Shown: positions 34,015 to 47,566 of the stretch, piece after piece | How positions within the stretch are numbered: position 1 is the first letter of the stretch | Layout: every line of letters begins with the position of its first letter | Source of the DNA: Hydrangea macrophylla | Lineage: Eukaryota > Streptophyta > Magnoliopsida > Cornales > Hydrangeaceae | DNA length: 64,000 nt | NCBI GenBank assembly: GCA_033977485.1 | Contig: CM066984.1 | Coordinates: 45,763,100 to 45,827,099, forward strand | Direction of reading: 5' to 3' | Translations under genes and position numbers: made by a program | Notes under the pieces: model-generated | What the model saw: only the letters and a program-made list of their open reading frames with translations | Told to the model about the DNA's origin: nothing | Database searches by the model: none

Positions 34015-37000
34015 ATGTCTGGATCTGCATTTAGTCCACTTGCCACCATACTCACTCAAAACAAGTTAACTGGAAACAACTACACTAAATGGAAACGTAA
34101 CCTTGACATCGTGTTAACTGCGGAGGATCACATATATGTCCTCACCACCCCATGCCCCGAAGAACCCGCGGCAAATGCTTCGGCAGCTGCCAGACGCGAG
34201 TTCGACAAATGGAAGAAGTCGAATGGAATGGCTCGTTATTATATTCTGGCCTCAATGGCTGGTGTATTGCAACACCGATTTCAATCGAATGATTCTGCCA
34301 GTGACATTATCACATCCCTGAAAAAGATGTTTGGGGAGCATGGCAGGCCTGCCAGACAGGTAGCCATGCAAAAGATAATGAGTGCGAAGATGTCGGAAGG
34401 GACTCCAGTCAAGGAACATGTTTTAAAAATGATTGGTTATTTAAACGAGCTGGAGACCCTAGGTGCCAACATCGATGCACAGACCCAAGTTGATATGATC
34501 CTTAATTTGCTGTCGCCTTCATTCGCTCAATTTAAACTTAACTATAATATGAATCAAATGAATTTTTCAATGAGCGAATTGATGAGTTCTCTTTTGGCAG
34601 CGGAAGGGGTGATCAAACCTGGGGTCAACGTTTTGAACGTTGAGAAAAGCGCTTCCTCCTCCCGATCTGTGCCGAAAGGAAAGAAAGGGAAGAAGAAAGC
34701 TAGCACTGGTGGTTCAAGTGTTGGACCAGTCCCTAAGATTGCAAAATCTAAAGGAAAAGGTAAGGGCAAAGGGAAGGTGGGTGGCCAAGGCAAAGGAAAG
34801 TGTTTCCAATGCGGTGAGAAGGGCCACTGGAAGAGGAACTGTCCAGAATTCTTAGCTACAAGAGTTCAAGGTATGATTGAATCACATGTGATTGAAGTAA
34901 GTTTTATAACGGATACTTCAAACACTTGGTGCATTGATTCTGGTGCGACTAACCATATCTGTAATTCATTGCAGGGGTTCAGATCAACCAGGAGGTGCAG
35001 TGATGGGGAAATCGTACTTACTCTAGGTTCTAGCGCAACCGTTTCTGCGGTTGCTATAGGAGTCGTAGTTTTAGAATTTCTAGACAATAAAATTTTGATT
35101 TTATCAGATGTACTTTACGTCCCTTCAATGAGACGTAATTTAATTTCAGTTTCTAATTTATCGAATAATGGTTATTCTTTTCATTTTGGAACTGAAGTTG
35201 TGATTAAAAGAAATAGTTCTTTTATATGTTCTGGTGTTAAATCAAATGGTTTGTATGTGATTACTCCCAATATTTCTAAAGACTCTTGCATGGAACTTAA
35301 TAACTCAGTGGTTACTGTACCATCTAAAAGAAAGAGACCTTCCACTAATCCAACAAGGCTTTGGCATATGAGGCTTGGCCATATCAATCTAAATAGGATT
35401 GGCAGACTAGTCAAAGAAGAGATCTTAGGCGATTTGGTTCTAGAACCAATGGAAGTCTGCGAGTCTTGTTTAGAGGGTAAGATGACCAAAAGGCCCTTTC
35501 CTAAAATGGGAAATAGAACCAATGCATTGTTGGAATTAGTTCATACTGATGTGTGTGGACCAATGAATATTAGAGCAAGGCGTGGTTATGAGTATTTCAT
35601 AACATTTACTGATGACCACTCCAGGTATGGATATGTGTACCTAATGCAGCACAAGTCTGAAGCCTTTGAAAAGTTCAAAGAGTTTAGGGCTGAAGTGGAG
35701 AACCAATTGGGCACACATATCAAGACCATTCGATCTGATCGAGGTGGCAAGTACCTCTCTAATGAATTTATTGATCACCTCGTACAGAATGGGATTCTGT
35801 CACAGTTGACTGCACCTGGCACGCCTCAACAGAATGGTGTAGCTGAGAGAAGGAACCGGACGCTTTTAGACATGACTAGGTCAATGATGAGTTATTCAGA
35901 GTTGCCATTATTCCTTTGGGGTTATGCTTAGGAAACCGCTGCGTACATACTAAATCTAGTACCAAGCAAATCTATTCCCAGGACACCACGAGAGATGTAG
36001 ATTGGGCGCAAGCCTTTTTTGCAACATCTCTGGATATGGGGGTGTCCGGCACATGTGCTGAAAGGAAAGATGAGCAAATTGGATTCTAGATCGGAAGTAT
36101 GTTACTTCGTAGGGTATCCAAAGGGTACTTATGGATGGTATTTTTATGATCCAAGAGAGCAGAAAGTGTTTGTTAGTACGAATGTTGTTTTCTTGGAGGA
36201 TGACTATATCATGAACCATAAACCTAAGGGAAGGATAGATCTTAGAGAGATAGAAGGAGAGCCCTCAGTCCAACCCGTAGTTGATAACGATATAAATCAA
36301 GAAAATACCACTTCTTCACCCATTTCCGCACCGGTACCTCGTCGTAGTGGGAGGATTATCAGCCAGCCTGATAGATACATGTTCTTAGGAGAAGTTTTTG
36401 AAGCTATCTCCATAGAATCTGAATCTGATCCTGCCATATACGAAGAGGCAATGGCTGATGTTGATTCAGAACATTGGGTTAAAGCTATGAAGGCTGAATT
36501 AGAATCTATGGATTCTAATCAGGTCTGGGATCTTGTAGAACTTCCAGTCAATATTAAACCCATTGGTTGTAAGTGGGTCTACAAGAGGAAAAGAGCATCT
36601 GATGGAAAGGTTGAGACCTTTAAGGCTAGGCTTGTAGCGAAAGGTTATACTCAGAGGGAGGGCATTGACTATGAGGAAACCTTCTCGCCGGTAGCCATGC
36701 TCAAGTCCATCAGAATACTCTTATTCATTGCTGCATGCCTAGATTATGAGATCTGGCAGATGGACATCAAGACTGCATTCTTGAATGGCAATCTTGAGGA
36801 GGACATCTATATGCAACAACCAGAGGGGTTCATAGCTGGTCGGAAAGGTAACTTGGTATGCAAGCTGCAAAAGTCCATTTATGGGCTTAAGCAGGCATCC
36901 AGGAGTTGGAACATCCATTTTGACCAAATGGTCAAGTCGTTTGGTTTCATACAGAATCTGGATGAACCTTGTGTATACAAGAAGTGCGAAGGGAAAGTGA

Positions 37001-38004
37001 TGGCCTTTCTTGTGCTTTACGTTGACGATATTCTACTCATTGGGAATGATGTAGCGGCATTGTCAACGGTCAAGGTTTGGCTAGCTAGTACTTTTGATAT
37101 GAAGGATCTAGGAGAGGCGAGCTATATTCTTGGGATAAAGCTCTTTCGGGATCGCAAGCGAAAGATAATGGGATTTTCTCAAGCTGGTTATATCGATAAG
37201 GTGCTAACTAAATTTTCAATGGATAATTCGAAGGAAGGATTGTTACCTTTCAGGCATGGTTTAGCGTTCTCCAAGGACCAGTGTCCAAAGACACAGGAGG
37301 AGAGGAATCGCATGATAGGAGTTCCCTATGCTTTAGCAGTGGGAAGTCTTATGTATGCGATGTCATGCACTAGACCAGATATTTGCTTTTCCGTTGGCAT
37401 GGTTAGCAGATATCAGTCGAATCCAGGTCCAGAGCACTGGACAGCCGTCAAGCACATTCTTAAGTACTTGAGAAGGACTAAAGATTACATGCTTATGTAC
37501 GATGGTAGTGAGTTAATTCCAGTAGGATACACTGACTCGGACTTTATGTCAGATAAAGATTCGAGGAAGTCGACGTTCGGTCATCTCTTTACCTTGGGAG
37601 GTGGTGCTGTCAGTTGGAGGAGCATTAAGCAGAAATGCATTACAGACTCAACTACAGAAGCTGAGTATGTGGCTGCTTGTGAAGCCGCAAAGGAAGCTGT
37701 TTGGCTCAAGAAGTTCCTTATGGAGCTCGAGGTGGTACCAGCGTCGCTGTCACCTATTACTCTTTATTGTGATAATAGTGGGGCAGTGGCTCAGTCCAAG
37801 GAGCCAAGGAACCACGGAAAGGGAAAGCACGTAGAGCGGAAATATCATCTTATCCGAGATATTGTTCAACGTGGAGATGTGACTGTCACCAAGATTGCCA
37901 CCGCTGACAATCTTGCTGATCCGTTTACAAAGGCCTTGCCACAGAAGGTCTTTGATCGTCATCTAGATAGTCTAGGTCTCAGATGTAATCCTGTATGGTT
38001 ATGA
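34015..38004 (+). pseudogene. Copia-2 gag-pol, two nonsense codons
   Basis: A single frame of 1330 codons, exactly the length of the intact Copia-3 gene, broken only by TAG at 35929-35931 (Leu 639 in Copia-3) and TAG at 35998-36000 (Trp 662). All domains are present: Gag, CX2CX4HX4C knuckle, DSGAT protease, integrase with DRGGKY and GVAERRN, RT with YVDD, and RNase H. Both stops lie just after the integrase catalytic core, so Gag, protease and the integrase core could still be read, but RT and RNase H could not. Confidence 0.93.
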
Positions 38005-38008
38005 GTGC

Positions 38009-38019
38009 AAGTGGGAGTT
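38009..38019 (+). other. Polypurine tract of Copia-2
   Basis: AAGTGGGAGTT directly before the 3' LTR. Confidence 0.85.
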
Positions 38020-39523
38020 TGTTGGGTCTGTGCCCTCAAACCATTACTTTATATAGGAGACATTGACATTTTAATATATGGATATCAGCTTTACATTTTG
38101 TTATGTATGTTTCTTTCATGAGATGATTGTTATCCTTAAGTATCATAGCAAGTAATTCGTGTATGTATGAGATACATACAAGTGAGATACGAATTGCTAT
38201 TCTTTGTTACTTAGAACATGTCACAGTGGATGTTGAGACTAGGATATCTCATCAGGTTTACACTGTAGCATGATTAACTACCATTGGATGGAGTGATCAA
38301 TCTCAAATCACTAGAGTGTAACTCTTAGTTAATATGCTAGTGCTTATAGTGCATTGACGGACCTGAGTTTCCTTTTGACGCTCAAGGCTGTCAATCAGTC
38401 GATAGGAACTCATAACTTGTATAATACACGTGTTCTCAATCTTGAGACGATTATGAACACAGACTGTGGATATGACTGCTTTGACTTACCAATCAGTGAG
38501 GTCTATAGAAGATCAACACCTGGGTATCTTGGGTATGTCATGTTCATAGGATTGTGAACATATATTGTCAAGATAGAATCTACCCTCTGATTCAGAGTAA
38601 GCATTCCCTTGAGAATGTCACCAAGTCGATTACTGAGTACTGCAGTCTTGTTGATAAGAGTTATCAACATGTTTGGTAATCATGAGAGGTGAATGGGACT
38701 CAAGGATTATAAGAAGTAATCATGATTCAGGTTGACAGTAACTGTTTATCCGAATACCTGAATATGATTGCGAATGCTGACGGTAGAGGGACATTAGTAC
38801 AACATACAAGTCTAGTTATCGCTTCGGATATGTTCTTTTGCATTGGAGTTCAGTTATCGTTTTATAGTGGAGTAAACGTTAACTGATCAGTCGATTAATT
38901 TGCTGATCAAAGAGTTTGGTCATGGGAGTTAATCAATTGATCTGAGCCAACAATAAAGAGCCTAGGAGGTCCCACTCTTAGCTTCGCTAGGATGCTTGGA
39001 AAGGAAAATGAGGATGATGTCAAGACAGGTTCGATCGATCGAAGTTGTCTCGATAGATTGAAGTCTAGACAGGTTCGATCGATTGAAGATGGTCGATCGA
39101 TCGAATGGTCGATCGATCAAATCCACTTCGATCGCTCGAGAGCTAGGTCGGTTTTGGGAATCTATAAATAGGGCAGCTGCGTTCTAAAAAAGTTGTTGTT
39201 CGTCGTTTTGAACATCAGAAGCTGCAGAAACTGTTTTGGAGCCCCAAAATCTTCTGTATCCTCTCCATTAGGGTTCCCACCAACCCTAGCCCTTCCTGCG
39301 AGCATCCATAGGAGTCATAAGAGTGAAGACCATCTAGTGGAGGCTGCTGGAAGTCAGAGATTTCAGAATTGGGTTCAAGATAGTAAGGTATAATTCTTGT
39401 CTCCTCTTGTGCGCATCTATAGAGTTGATGGGTAGTAGATCCGGGCATGCCAATTAAGTTTTATAACTTGATTTTTCCTCTGCGGGTTTAAACTTAGAAC
39501 TTAAACCGTTTTCTTTTCCAACA
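38020..39523 (+). repeat. 3' LTR of Copia-2
   Basis: 1504 bp, same length as the 5' LTR, TATA box at 39161-39172. The palindrome array at 39029-39140 has lost some cores (for example a CGATAGA variant). Confidence 0.9.
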
Positions 39524-42500
39524 CATACGAGGCTGCCTCTACCCACTTGGTAAAATAATCAATTACTACGATTTGGTACCGGTGCCCGTTGGAAGCTTTC
39601 GGAACTACTTCACCAATGATATCAATTCTCCATACGGAAAATGGCCAGGGCGTGGTCATGCTATAGAGCTGCGACGGCGGGGTGTGCATTAGATGCGCAT
39701 GCACCTTCTAACATATTCACAGTAGTCTTTGTCCAAGGTCGTCCAATAGTACCCCTGTCGGATGATCTTTTTTTCTAGCATGTACCCATTCATGTGGGGT
39801 CCACACACTCCCTCGTGTATCTCCTCCATCATTATCTTAGCTTTCCTCCTATATAAGCACACTAGATTATACCCGGTGTAGGACTTCTTCCATAGTTTAT
39901 CCGCGTAGATCACAAACTGAGCAGAGAATCGTCAAACTGCTTTTCTATCCTTCTCTAAGGCTCCTTCGGGGTACTATCCCTTTTTAATGAAGTTCCAAAC
40001 ATCCTCATACCAAGGCACCTCACTCTCTTCTTCTATGGCGGCAATCATTTCAAATAACGGTCGGCTTCTCACTTCTATGGATAGCGGGATCATGGTAGTT
40101 CTCGGGGGGATTTAGATCATTGAGGCTAGGGTTGCTAAGGAATCGGCTAGTTGGTTCTCTTCACGAGGGAGGTAATAAAAGGAAATCTTTTCAAACTACA
40201 CTTTTAGGCTCTCTAGGTAGTCATGGTAAGGTCTCAACTTCTCATGCTTTACCCTCCAATCACCTCGTACTTGGGATATGATCAGGTTCAAATCTCTGAA
40301 AATGTCGATCCTTTCAATTTTTAGGGCTAAGGCTGCTTCCATCCCAATTATACAAGCTTCGTACTCTGTGGTGTTATTGGTCGAGTCATACCTGAGTTTG
40401 ACGGCTAACGGGGTAGAGGCCCCATCCGGTGCTATGAGAATGATTCCAACCCCTTAGCCTATTTGGTTGGCTACTCCATCAAAGTTCATTTTCCACAAGT
40501 CCTCCTTCACCTCCATTACTCCCTCATCAGGAAACTTAAATTCTCCCTTACCCTCAGATCCAATGACGAGATCGGCTAAAAACTTGGCGACGGCCCTCCC
40601 TTTCATAGATTTGGCAGTGACATACTTAATATCAAACTCGGCTAGCATCATGGTCCACCGGGTGATCCTACTGGTCAAAATGGGTTTTTCGAACAGGTAT
40701 TTCTATGGGTCCATTCGGGATACCAGAGTTACAGGGAAGGCTAGCATGTAATGACGAAGGCGACGGGTACACCAAACCAAGGTCTAATAGGCTTTCTCTA
40801 AAGGTGAATACTTCAACTCGTATTCAGCCATTCTTTTGCTCAAATAGTAGATGGCCTTCTCCATGTGCCCCTCTTTTCCTTCTTGGACCAACATACACCC
40901 CATTGAATCTTCAAATACAGAAAGGTAAAGTAACAAAGGCCTTCAGGACGAGGGTGGTAATAGGACAGGTGGGTTTTGGAGGTAGATTTTGATCTTATTG
41001 AAGGCTTATTGGCAAAGGGGATCCTACTCGAACTTCTCTCCTTTTCTTAGTAACCTAAACAATGGGTCACAGGTTAAGGTGAGTTTCGAGATAAAACGGC
41101 TTATGAACTGTATTCTACTCAGAAATCCCCTTAACTCTTTATTGTTCTTAGGCGGCTGCATTTCAACTATGGCCTTTATTTTGGTTGGGTCCACCTCTAT
41201 CCCTCTCTGAGTGATGAGAAATCCTAATAACTTTCCGGTAGTGACCCTGAAGGTGCATTTCTGGGGGTTCAACCTCATTCTAAATTCTCTCAACCTTTCG
41301 AAGAACTTTCTCAATGCATCTAGGTGTCCTTTCCTCTCCTTAGATTTCACAATCATATCGTCCACATACACCTCTACCTGCTTATAGATCATATCATGCA
41401 ATAACGTTGTAGCAGCCCACTAGTAAGTTGTGCCCGCATTTTTGAGCCCAAATAGCATCACTCTATGGCAGTATGTGCCCCATGGTGGGATGAAAGTGGT
41501 TTTCTCCCTATCCTCCGGCGCCATTAGAATCTGATTATACCCTGAGAACCCATCCAAAAAAGATAGGAGTTCATGTCCCATCGCATTGTCCACTAACACA
41601 TCAATATGAGGTAAAGGGAAATCATCCTTAGGGCTGGCTTTGTTCATACCCCAAAAGTCGATAAGACTCTAACACGATCATCCTTTTTTGGGATAGACAC
41701 TATATTGGCGATCCATTATGGATACTCGGTGACCACTAAGAATCCGGTTCTCAACTGCTTTTCAACTTCCTCTTTGACTTTGAGTGCCCATTCAAGCCTC
41801 ATTCGCCTCAATTTTTATTTTATGGGTTTTGAATTAAGAAAGAGGGGGATATGATGTTGGACTATTTCTGGATCGATTCCTGGCACATCGCTGTAAGACC
41901 ATGCAAAAACATCTTTGAATTCATTTAATAGATTGATTAATTTTATGCTTTCTTGTTTGCTAAGTGTAGAGCCAATAAAAACATTTTGAGGATTATCTTC
42001 ATTTCCTAGATTGATCGTTAGAGTGTTCTCAATGATTTTACATGCAGACTCTTTTCTTTTTTGATTAATTTTTGCAATTCATTTGGTATTTCATGATCAT
42101 CACATTCATCACATTCATTAAGCATATTCGAGTAGGCAAAATTGGTCATGCTTTCATTGATTTTCGTTGGAGCAATTACAACAGACATAGAAATTGAAAG
42201 ACGCCTCATTTGGGCCATTATAGACTCTGGGTGTGGGGGATACCTATCACTAGACTCGAAAACCCACTCTTTCTTGCTTTCTCCTCCCAGATTGGTGACG
42301 AAGCATTCTTCTGGATCCCCTATCTTGGTAATCTCTTTCATTTCTTCTTTTTCGGGTTTTTCCATGTCGTTTTCCTCATCTTGCACCTCTTCTACCAGTC
42401 CCTCAGCATGCTTTTTTCCTGGCTTGTCTTCCACAACCCTTTCTTGGCCCGTTTCTTTGGCCTTTGTGCTCTTCGTGCCCAATAGGTTCTTCATGACAGA

Positions 42501-44103
42501 GTCATCCAGTGCACCAACCCAATCTTTTGCAGTAGCTGACTTCACGAGTACCTACAGATATGGATCCTGATACTCAGAGAATTCGTGGGGGAAGAAGATT
42601 TCAAACCCAGCTATAATACGTTTGTCCTTCTGATCTACGTATGGTTCTGGGAAGCCACAAAAAGGGAAATCCTCTCCCTCCTTCACAAAGTATCCATTGA
42701 GCGTCTTCAGGTAAGGTTCCAATGGTGCATCAGTTGCCTTCTTCTTATCTCTTAGCTCTTTCTTTGATGGTTGATAACCCAGACCATGAGTGTGAGTCTA
42801 AGTGGCGATCTTTGGAAATTCTGGCAGGCCTTGATGATTTTTACCCAATCCCATACCTGGGAAGAAACCCATCTTCTTCATGATACAAGCGACCAATGGA
42901 CTCGCATACTGATCGAAATACAGCGGCAAGAACTCTCTCGGCTTCTCTTCCTCCAACATGTTAATTAACTCGAACCTTCCCAGACTTGTCTCTTTTTCCT
43001 GGAATTAAACCTCCAAAATTGGCGCGCTTGACGAACCCTCAGACAGACGGACATAACTATCCCAGAGAATATCTCAGACCTTGCTCTTCCAGACACACTT
43101 GACTTTCTGATGAACTGTAGATGGTATGGCACACCCAGACTGTCTAGTCATGGCCTTCCTAGCAGTAAATTGAAAGAAGCAGGTAAAGGTATGTCGATGA
43201 ACTGAAATTTGACTTCTTTCTCCATGGGCCCGATAGTGAGATGAAGGAGAATTATCCCCATGACCGTCCTCTAAGTGTTGTCATACGCTCTCACCTTCTG
43301 CTCAGATGGTATGAACGTTGATTCATCCAAACCAATGCGCTTAGTTGTTCCGAACGGACATACAATTAGAGTGGACCCATTGTCAACAAGATAGGCAGGC
43401 ACAGTGTTTCCCAAGCATTCAATAGTGAAATATAGCAGTTTATTGTGAATAGGCCCTCCCGGAGGTAGGTCGTCTGATGAGAAGGTAATAGCCAGGGTCG
43501 GGATTCTACTGATCATTCCCACGAGGTCTTCTGGTGCTGCATCGATAGAAACGTCAGATTAGTTCAAAGCATCCAAGACCGCCTACCTGTGACATTTAGA
43601 AGCGATCAGTAAACCCCAGATGGTGATGTTAGCCTGAGTTTTCTTCATTTGCATTAGAACCCTATCTTCTTCCTCCTCTTCGTTTATCTTCCTTTCCCTT
43701 TCTCCAACTCTCTTCCCGGGTGATCTCCTTCTAGTTCATGTGGCTTGAAGTGTTTACCAGATTGAGTTAGGTGACTGACCTCCTCTCTTGTCCACAAGTT
43801 GTCGATTTTCAAAATGACTTCTGAGCTTTCTTTTTCAATCTCTGCCTCTTCGTCGCTCTCATACCACAGATCTTCCTTTACTTGGCCTATGTTTTGATCA
43901 TAACTTTCATGAGCCCACCAATCTGACTGCTTCGTCGTTTCATCCTCCCATATCCTTGACAGATTTTCTTGTGTACAGATTCCCAAATCTTTCGGCAACT
44001 GACAAAACTTTCTTGGTTCCCCAACTCTCGTGATCAACTTGGATGGATCATGAGAATAAAAGGGGAATATTGGGATCACATGAATCTGCAGTGACCTAGC
44101 CAT
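39524..44103 (-). pseudogene. Protease to integrase part of pol, Tat element B
   Basis: Minus-strand order: an acidic region at 44103-43684 (start Met after an in-frame stop); protease at 43522-43271 (LVDNGSTLIV, the Asp in DNGS is catalytic); a G-patch-like stretch near 42960-42760 (MKKMGFFPGMGLGK); a linker with acidic and Lys-rich segments (42545-42018); RT at about 42000-41024 (DVFAWSYSDVPG, LDGFSGYNQI, YVDDMIVKSK active site); RNase H at about 40870-40454; a second, archaeal-type RNase H at about 40460-40130 (NTTEYEACI, NQLADSLATLA); and the integrase zinc region at 39913-39524 (EEIHEGVCGPHMNG). Two RNase H domains place it in the Tat branch. Many stops and frameshifts; no classical gag with a zinc knuckle is seen, so the 5' part is lost or displaced. 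Confidence 0.85.
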
Positions 44104-47100
44104 CTACCATGCAGTTACATTAAAGCTCAATGGAGTACATCTTCTATAATATTCCATATTTCTCTTAAAATAAAGAATCCATAGCCCTTTCAGGACCGAG
44201 ACTATATCATCATAGTTGATTCAAAATACAAGAAGGCGGTTTAGAACAATAGTTAAGACTCGCACTCTGGATGGTGTTAGCATTGAAAGTGGTTTGCAAA
44301 AGTTATTGAAGGAAAATGCCTTAAGGCTTAAAATTCAGAAATTGTTTTGACAAATTGAACATTTGGGGACAGTTTGATAACAAATTTCAAAAACAAAAGT
44401 CTAGGAATACTGCATAGGTGGTTCTCAAGAATCTAAGGTTTTGTTCGATCGACGCACTTTCGATAGATCGAAAATTATCATCTCTCAATCAATCAAATGT
44501 CTTCGATCGCTTGACTGTGTCGCTGGTCCAATCGATCAAACTAACTTCGATCAATCGAATGCATGTTTTAAACTACTACATGGCAGATGCTAGAGATCAC
44601 TATTTCATCGTGATCTCCCAACCCTAGGACTCCTCGGACATGGTCTGGAGTGTCACAGATCTGTTTTTAACATAAATGTTTATTATGGTTGTGTTTGGTT
44701 GTGATTTAAACATGAAAACTACGAAAAACTATGGTTTAATCACTACAAACAAGCGAAACTATGATTCTAACAGATTAAACTACAAGATTAATAAAGCAAA
44801 TTTTAAACTAACTAATGTATAAAAACCTGGGATGAAGAACTGTGATTAATTAATAATAATCCAAGCCAAAACCAATATCAAACCTTGATAAACCTACAAA
44901 AATAAGAACCAATCTCTCTATCTCTCAATAAACTGAAGAAAAACAAAGTGGGCACCCTTAGGGATGTAAACAAAACGTATCTTTATACTAAAACCTAAAA
45001 CAAGGGTTAAAAACCATGTCTCTGCTGCATGCGCCTAAGTTTTGATAAAAGCCATGTTCGATCGATCGAACATCACTCGATCGATTAAACTTCTGGGATT
45101 CTAGAGCGCTTGAACTTCCTTTGATTGATCGAAACCTCGATCCCTTGAGGGATCTTCGATCGCTTGAACTTCATTTTTCATATGTGAATTGTCTTCCTTA
45201 TAATCAAGCATTCTCTTTTATCCTGCTATTCATTTCTTCACACAGCAAAACAGTGATCTGCATAAATAATAGCTAAAAGAACACAACTTCTCATAGATTA
45301 GTCATATTGTATAAAAGTTGGCATTGTAATACAAATCGCAGATAAAACAGGGGAGTTGTAGACTTAATCAGTGTATTTCTCAATTTTAGCGCGGTTATAT
45401 TTTACAAATACCCCCGCTTGTCACAACCCCCAACTAGCTTATTGCTGGTCCTTAGCGATAAAGAGAAAAAGACAAACAAGCTAAACTACTACTACAATGA
45501 ATAAAAGAAAACAAACTAAACTAAAGCAAACTAACTCAAATAGAAAGAGAGACCACCTAACTCACTTTCGCAGGAATCACGGTTGCATTTGGCGAATGCA
45601 ATAAGCCGTTAAACCCCTAGGCTACCCTAGTGGACGAGTGTTGTCTCGTGAGGGTTTACAGTGAATATACCCACAAAATTCTCAATTTAAGTTCAAAAAG
45701 ATATAGAAAAAAACTTTTAAACACTCTCTCCCATTCAACTGTCTACTTAGCTCCACAAAGACATATTACTCTCAATCAAACCATGAAAGAAATTCACATG
45801 CTCCTCATACTACCAAGATAGATATAACATATGTATCATAATCATATATCCGTGTGTGTGAAATTAACAGCTATGCGTTAAACCTTATTAGGAGTTATTT
45901 AGACTATTGTACTTCTAGAACTCATAGTCTTAACTCAAATCTCACATAGGTTTACACTCATAAATGAACGTCTCACAGAAACTTGTTTAATAATGATTGC
46001 ACATGTATGAAAGTTTTGATAAGAATTATATTCTGGTTACTAATGCTTTCATACCTGACTCTATAAAAAATGATTATTTAGAGTGTATAGTCTCATGAAT
46101 AGGATACTACGTACTAGAGGAGCGAACTACCGTGGATAACTAAACTCACACATTCATGTTCAAACTAATTTATTAAGAATCATTAAGACTTTGAATTGTT
46201 TAGGTTTTCTAATGTAGATAAAGATGATGAGAAAGAAAAACTGCGCGTCTTATCATATGATGGAGCTTATCATCTCATTTCATTTTTTTCACATCTCTAA
46301 CCCACTTTCATCCTTTCATATTCTCCCTTTTTCTTCTTTTCATTTCTTCTTCTTCATTTTTTTTAAACATAACTCCAACAACTACTCTCCTCCAATCATA
46401 TACTTTGACAGATATTTATTATTTGATGCGCAATGGGGTTCATTGGAGTCAAGGTAAAGGATTAGGAGTTTGCATTTTCATAATAGAATAGGCAATACTA
46501 AATCGATGTGGAATTCGAGACAAAATGGTTTCTGTGGGTAAGGGAATATGGATGATGGTAGGAAATGGGTAACGATGGCTTAACTCATTTTCTTAATTTC
46601 TTAGTTTTAGGATTACAACGTTTATTGAGTTTAGTTGGTAGATCATGAACATTCTCCTCTAATAAGCAGCCAAAATGAATAAAATTACATGAGACTAGTG
46701 CAACGAATGTAATACACATAATCAAGAAAAACAATTCAACTTTATGTGATAATTCCCTCATAAACGACGATTGGATCAAAAGCTCACTAAGGGTACTTAA
46801 GTTCCACTACTCGTATTAACTCATTTTTAGGTTTTCCACATAGCTATCAACACGTGCATATGAATGTTGGATACAAGAATGGTCCACACATGCAATCATC
46901 TTAATGATACTAGAAAAATGCGTGAACTTAATTCATGAAAGGATGAGAATAATACGATTGTGTCATTGCCTAATAACAGCTAAACAGGAGTGAAAGTTCA
47001 AAGTTACTTTATCAATTAAGTTCAAAATTTTTCAAAAAGTTTTTTTCAAATTTTAATAATTGAGATTGTATGTTACTGAAATTTCTCAAAGTTTGAAGGT

Positions 47101-47566
47101 GCTAAGTGTGAAAAATGCAGGTGAAAACCTATCTATCCCCTACCCCCAACTAAAAACAACAATGCCCTCAGAAGTTGATTTTATGAAATAAAAATGGATA
47201 GGGTTCACCTAATTAGAAGCAAACCAACAACAGCATACATAGCAACCTGTAGTATATCAGACAATCTCCAAACAAACTAGATCAATAGATGTATCATTAC
47301 AAAACAGGATCCATGCATACAAAAATAACCAAATCACTGGAAATTGAAATAATAATGAATAGGGCAGTGATCATAATGTCCAAAAATAACCCAACAGTCC
47401 CACAACTTAGTCAAACAACCAAAAGAAACTAAGAGTAAGGAGAAAGAAAAACAAAAAGAAAAGAAATACAAAAGAAATTTCAACCTTCCTAGCAGCCATG
47501 CTACTCATCAGCAACATCTGATAGGATCTCGATCGGCTCATCAGAAACATCAACAGGTCTATCATA
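44104..47566. other. Unassigned region, no recognised gene
   Basis: AT-rich and non-coding as far as I can see. It contains diverged CGATCG palindrome clusters (44434-44560 and 45056-45175). On the minus strand it is the downstream flank of the plant-transposon-protein gene that ends at 47567, and on the other side it meets the start of the element B pol frame. The stretches around 45415 and 47140, rich in CCCCCAACT, recall non-coding parts of plant retrotransposons, but I found no LTR ends here. Confidence 0.4.

Larger units (their letters stand above)
30813..39523 (+). mobile_element. Copia-2, Ty1/copia LTR retrotransposon, nearly intact
   Basis: 8.71-kb element on the plus strand with 1504-bp LTRs at 30813-32316 and 38020-39523 (TGTTGGG...CCAACA), primer site, leader, gag-pol and polypurine tract. 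The flanks are tatac (30808-30812) and catac (39524-39528), a target duplication with one changed base. Same family as Copia-3 but older: about a dozen LTR differences are visible in the first 450 bp. It lies in the integrase gene of element B. Confidence 0.92.
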
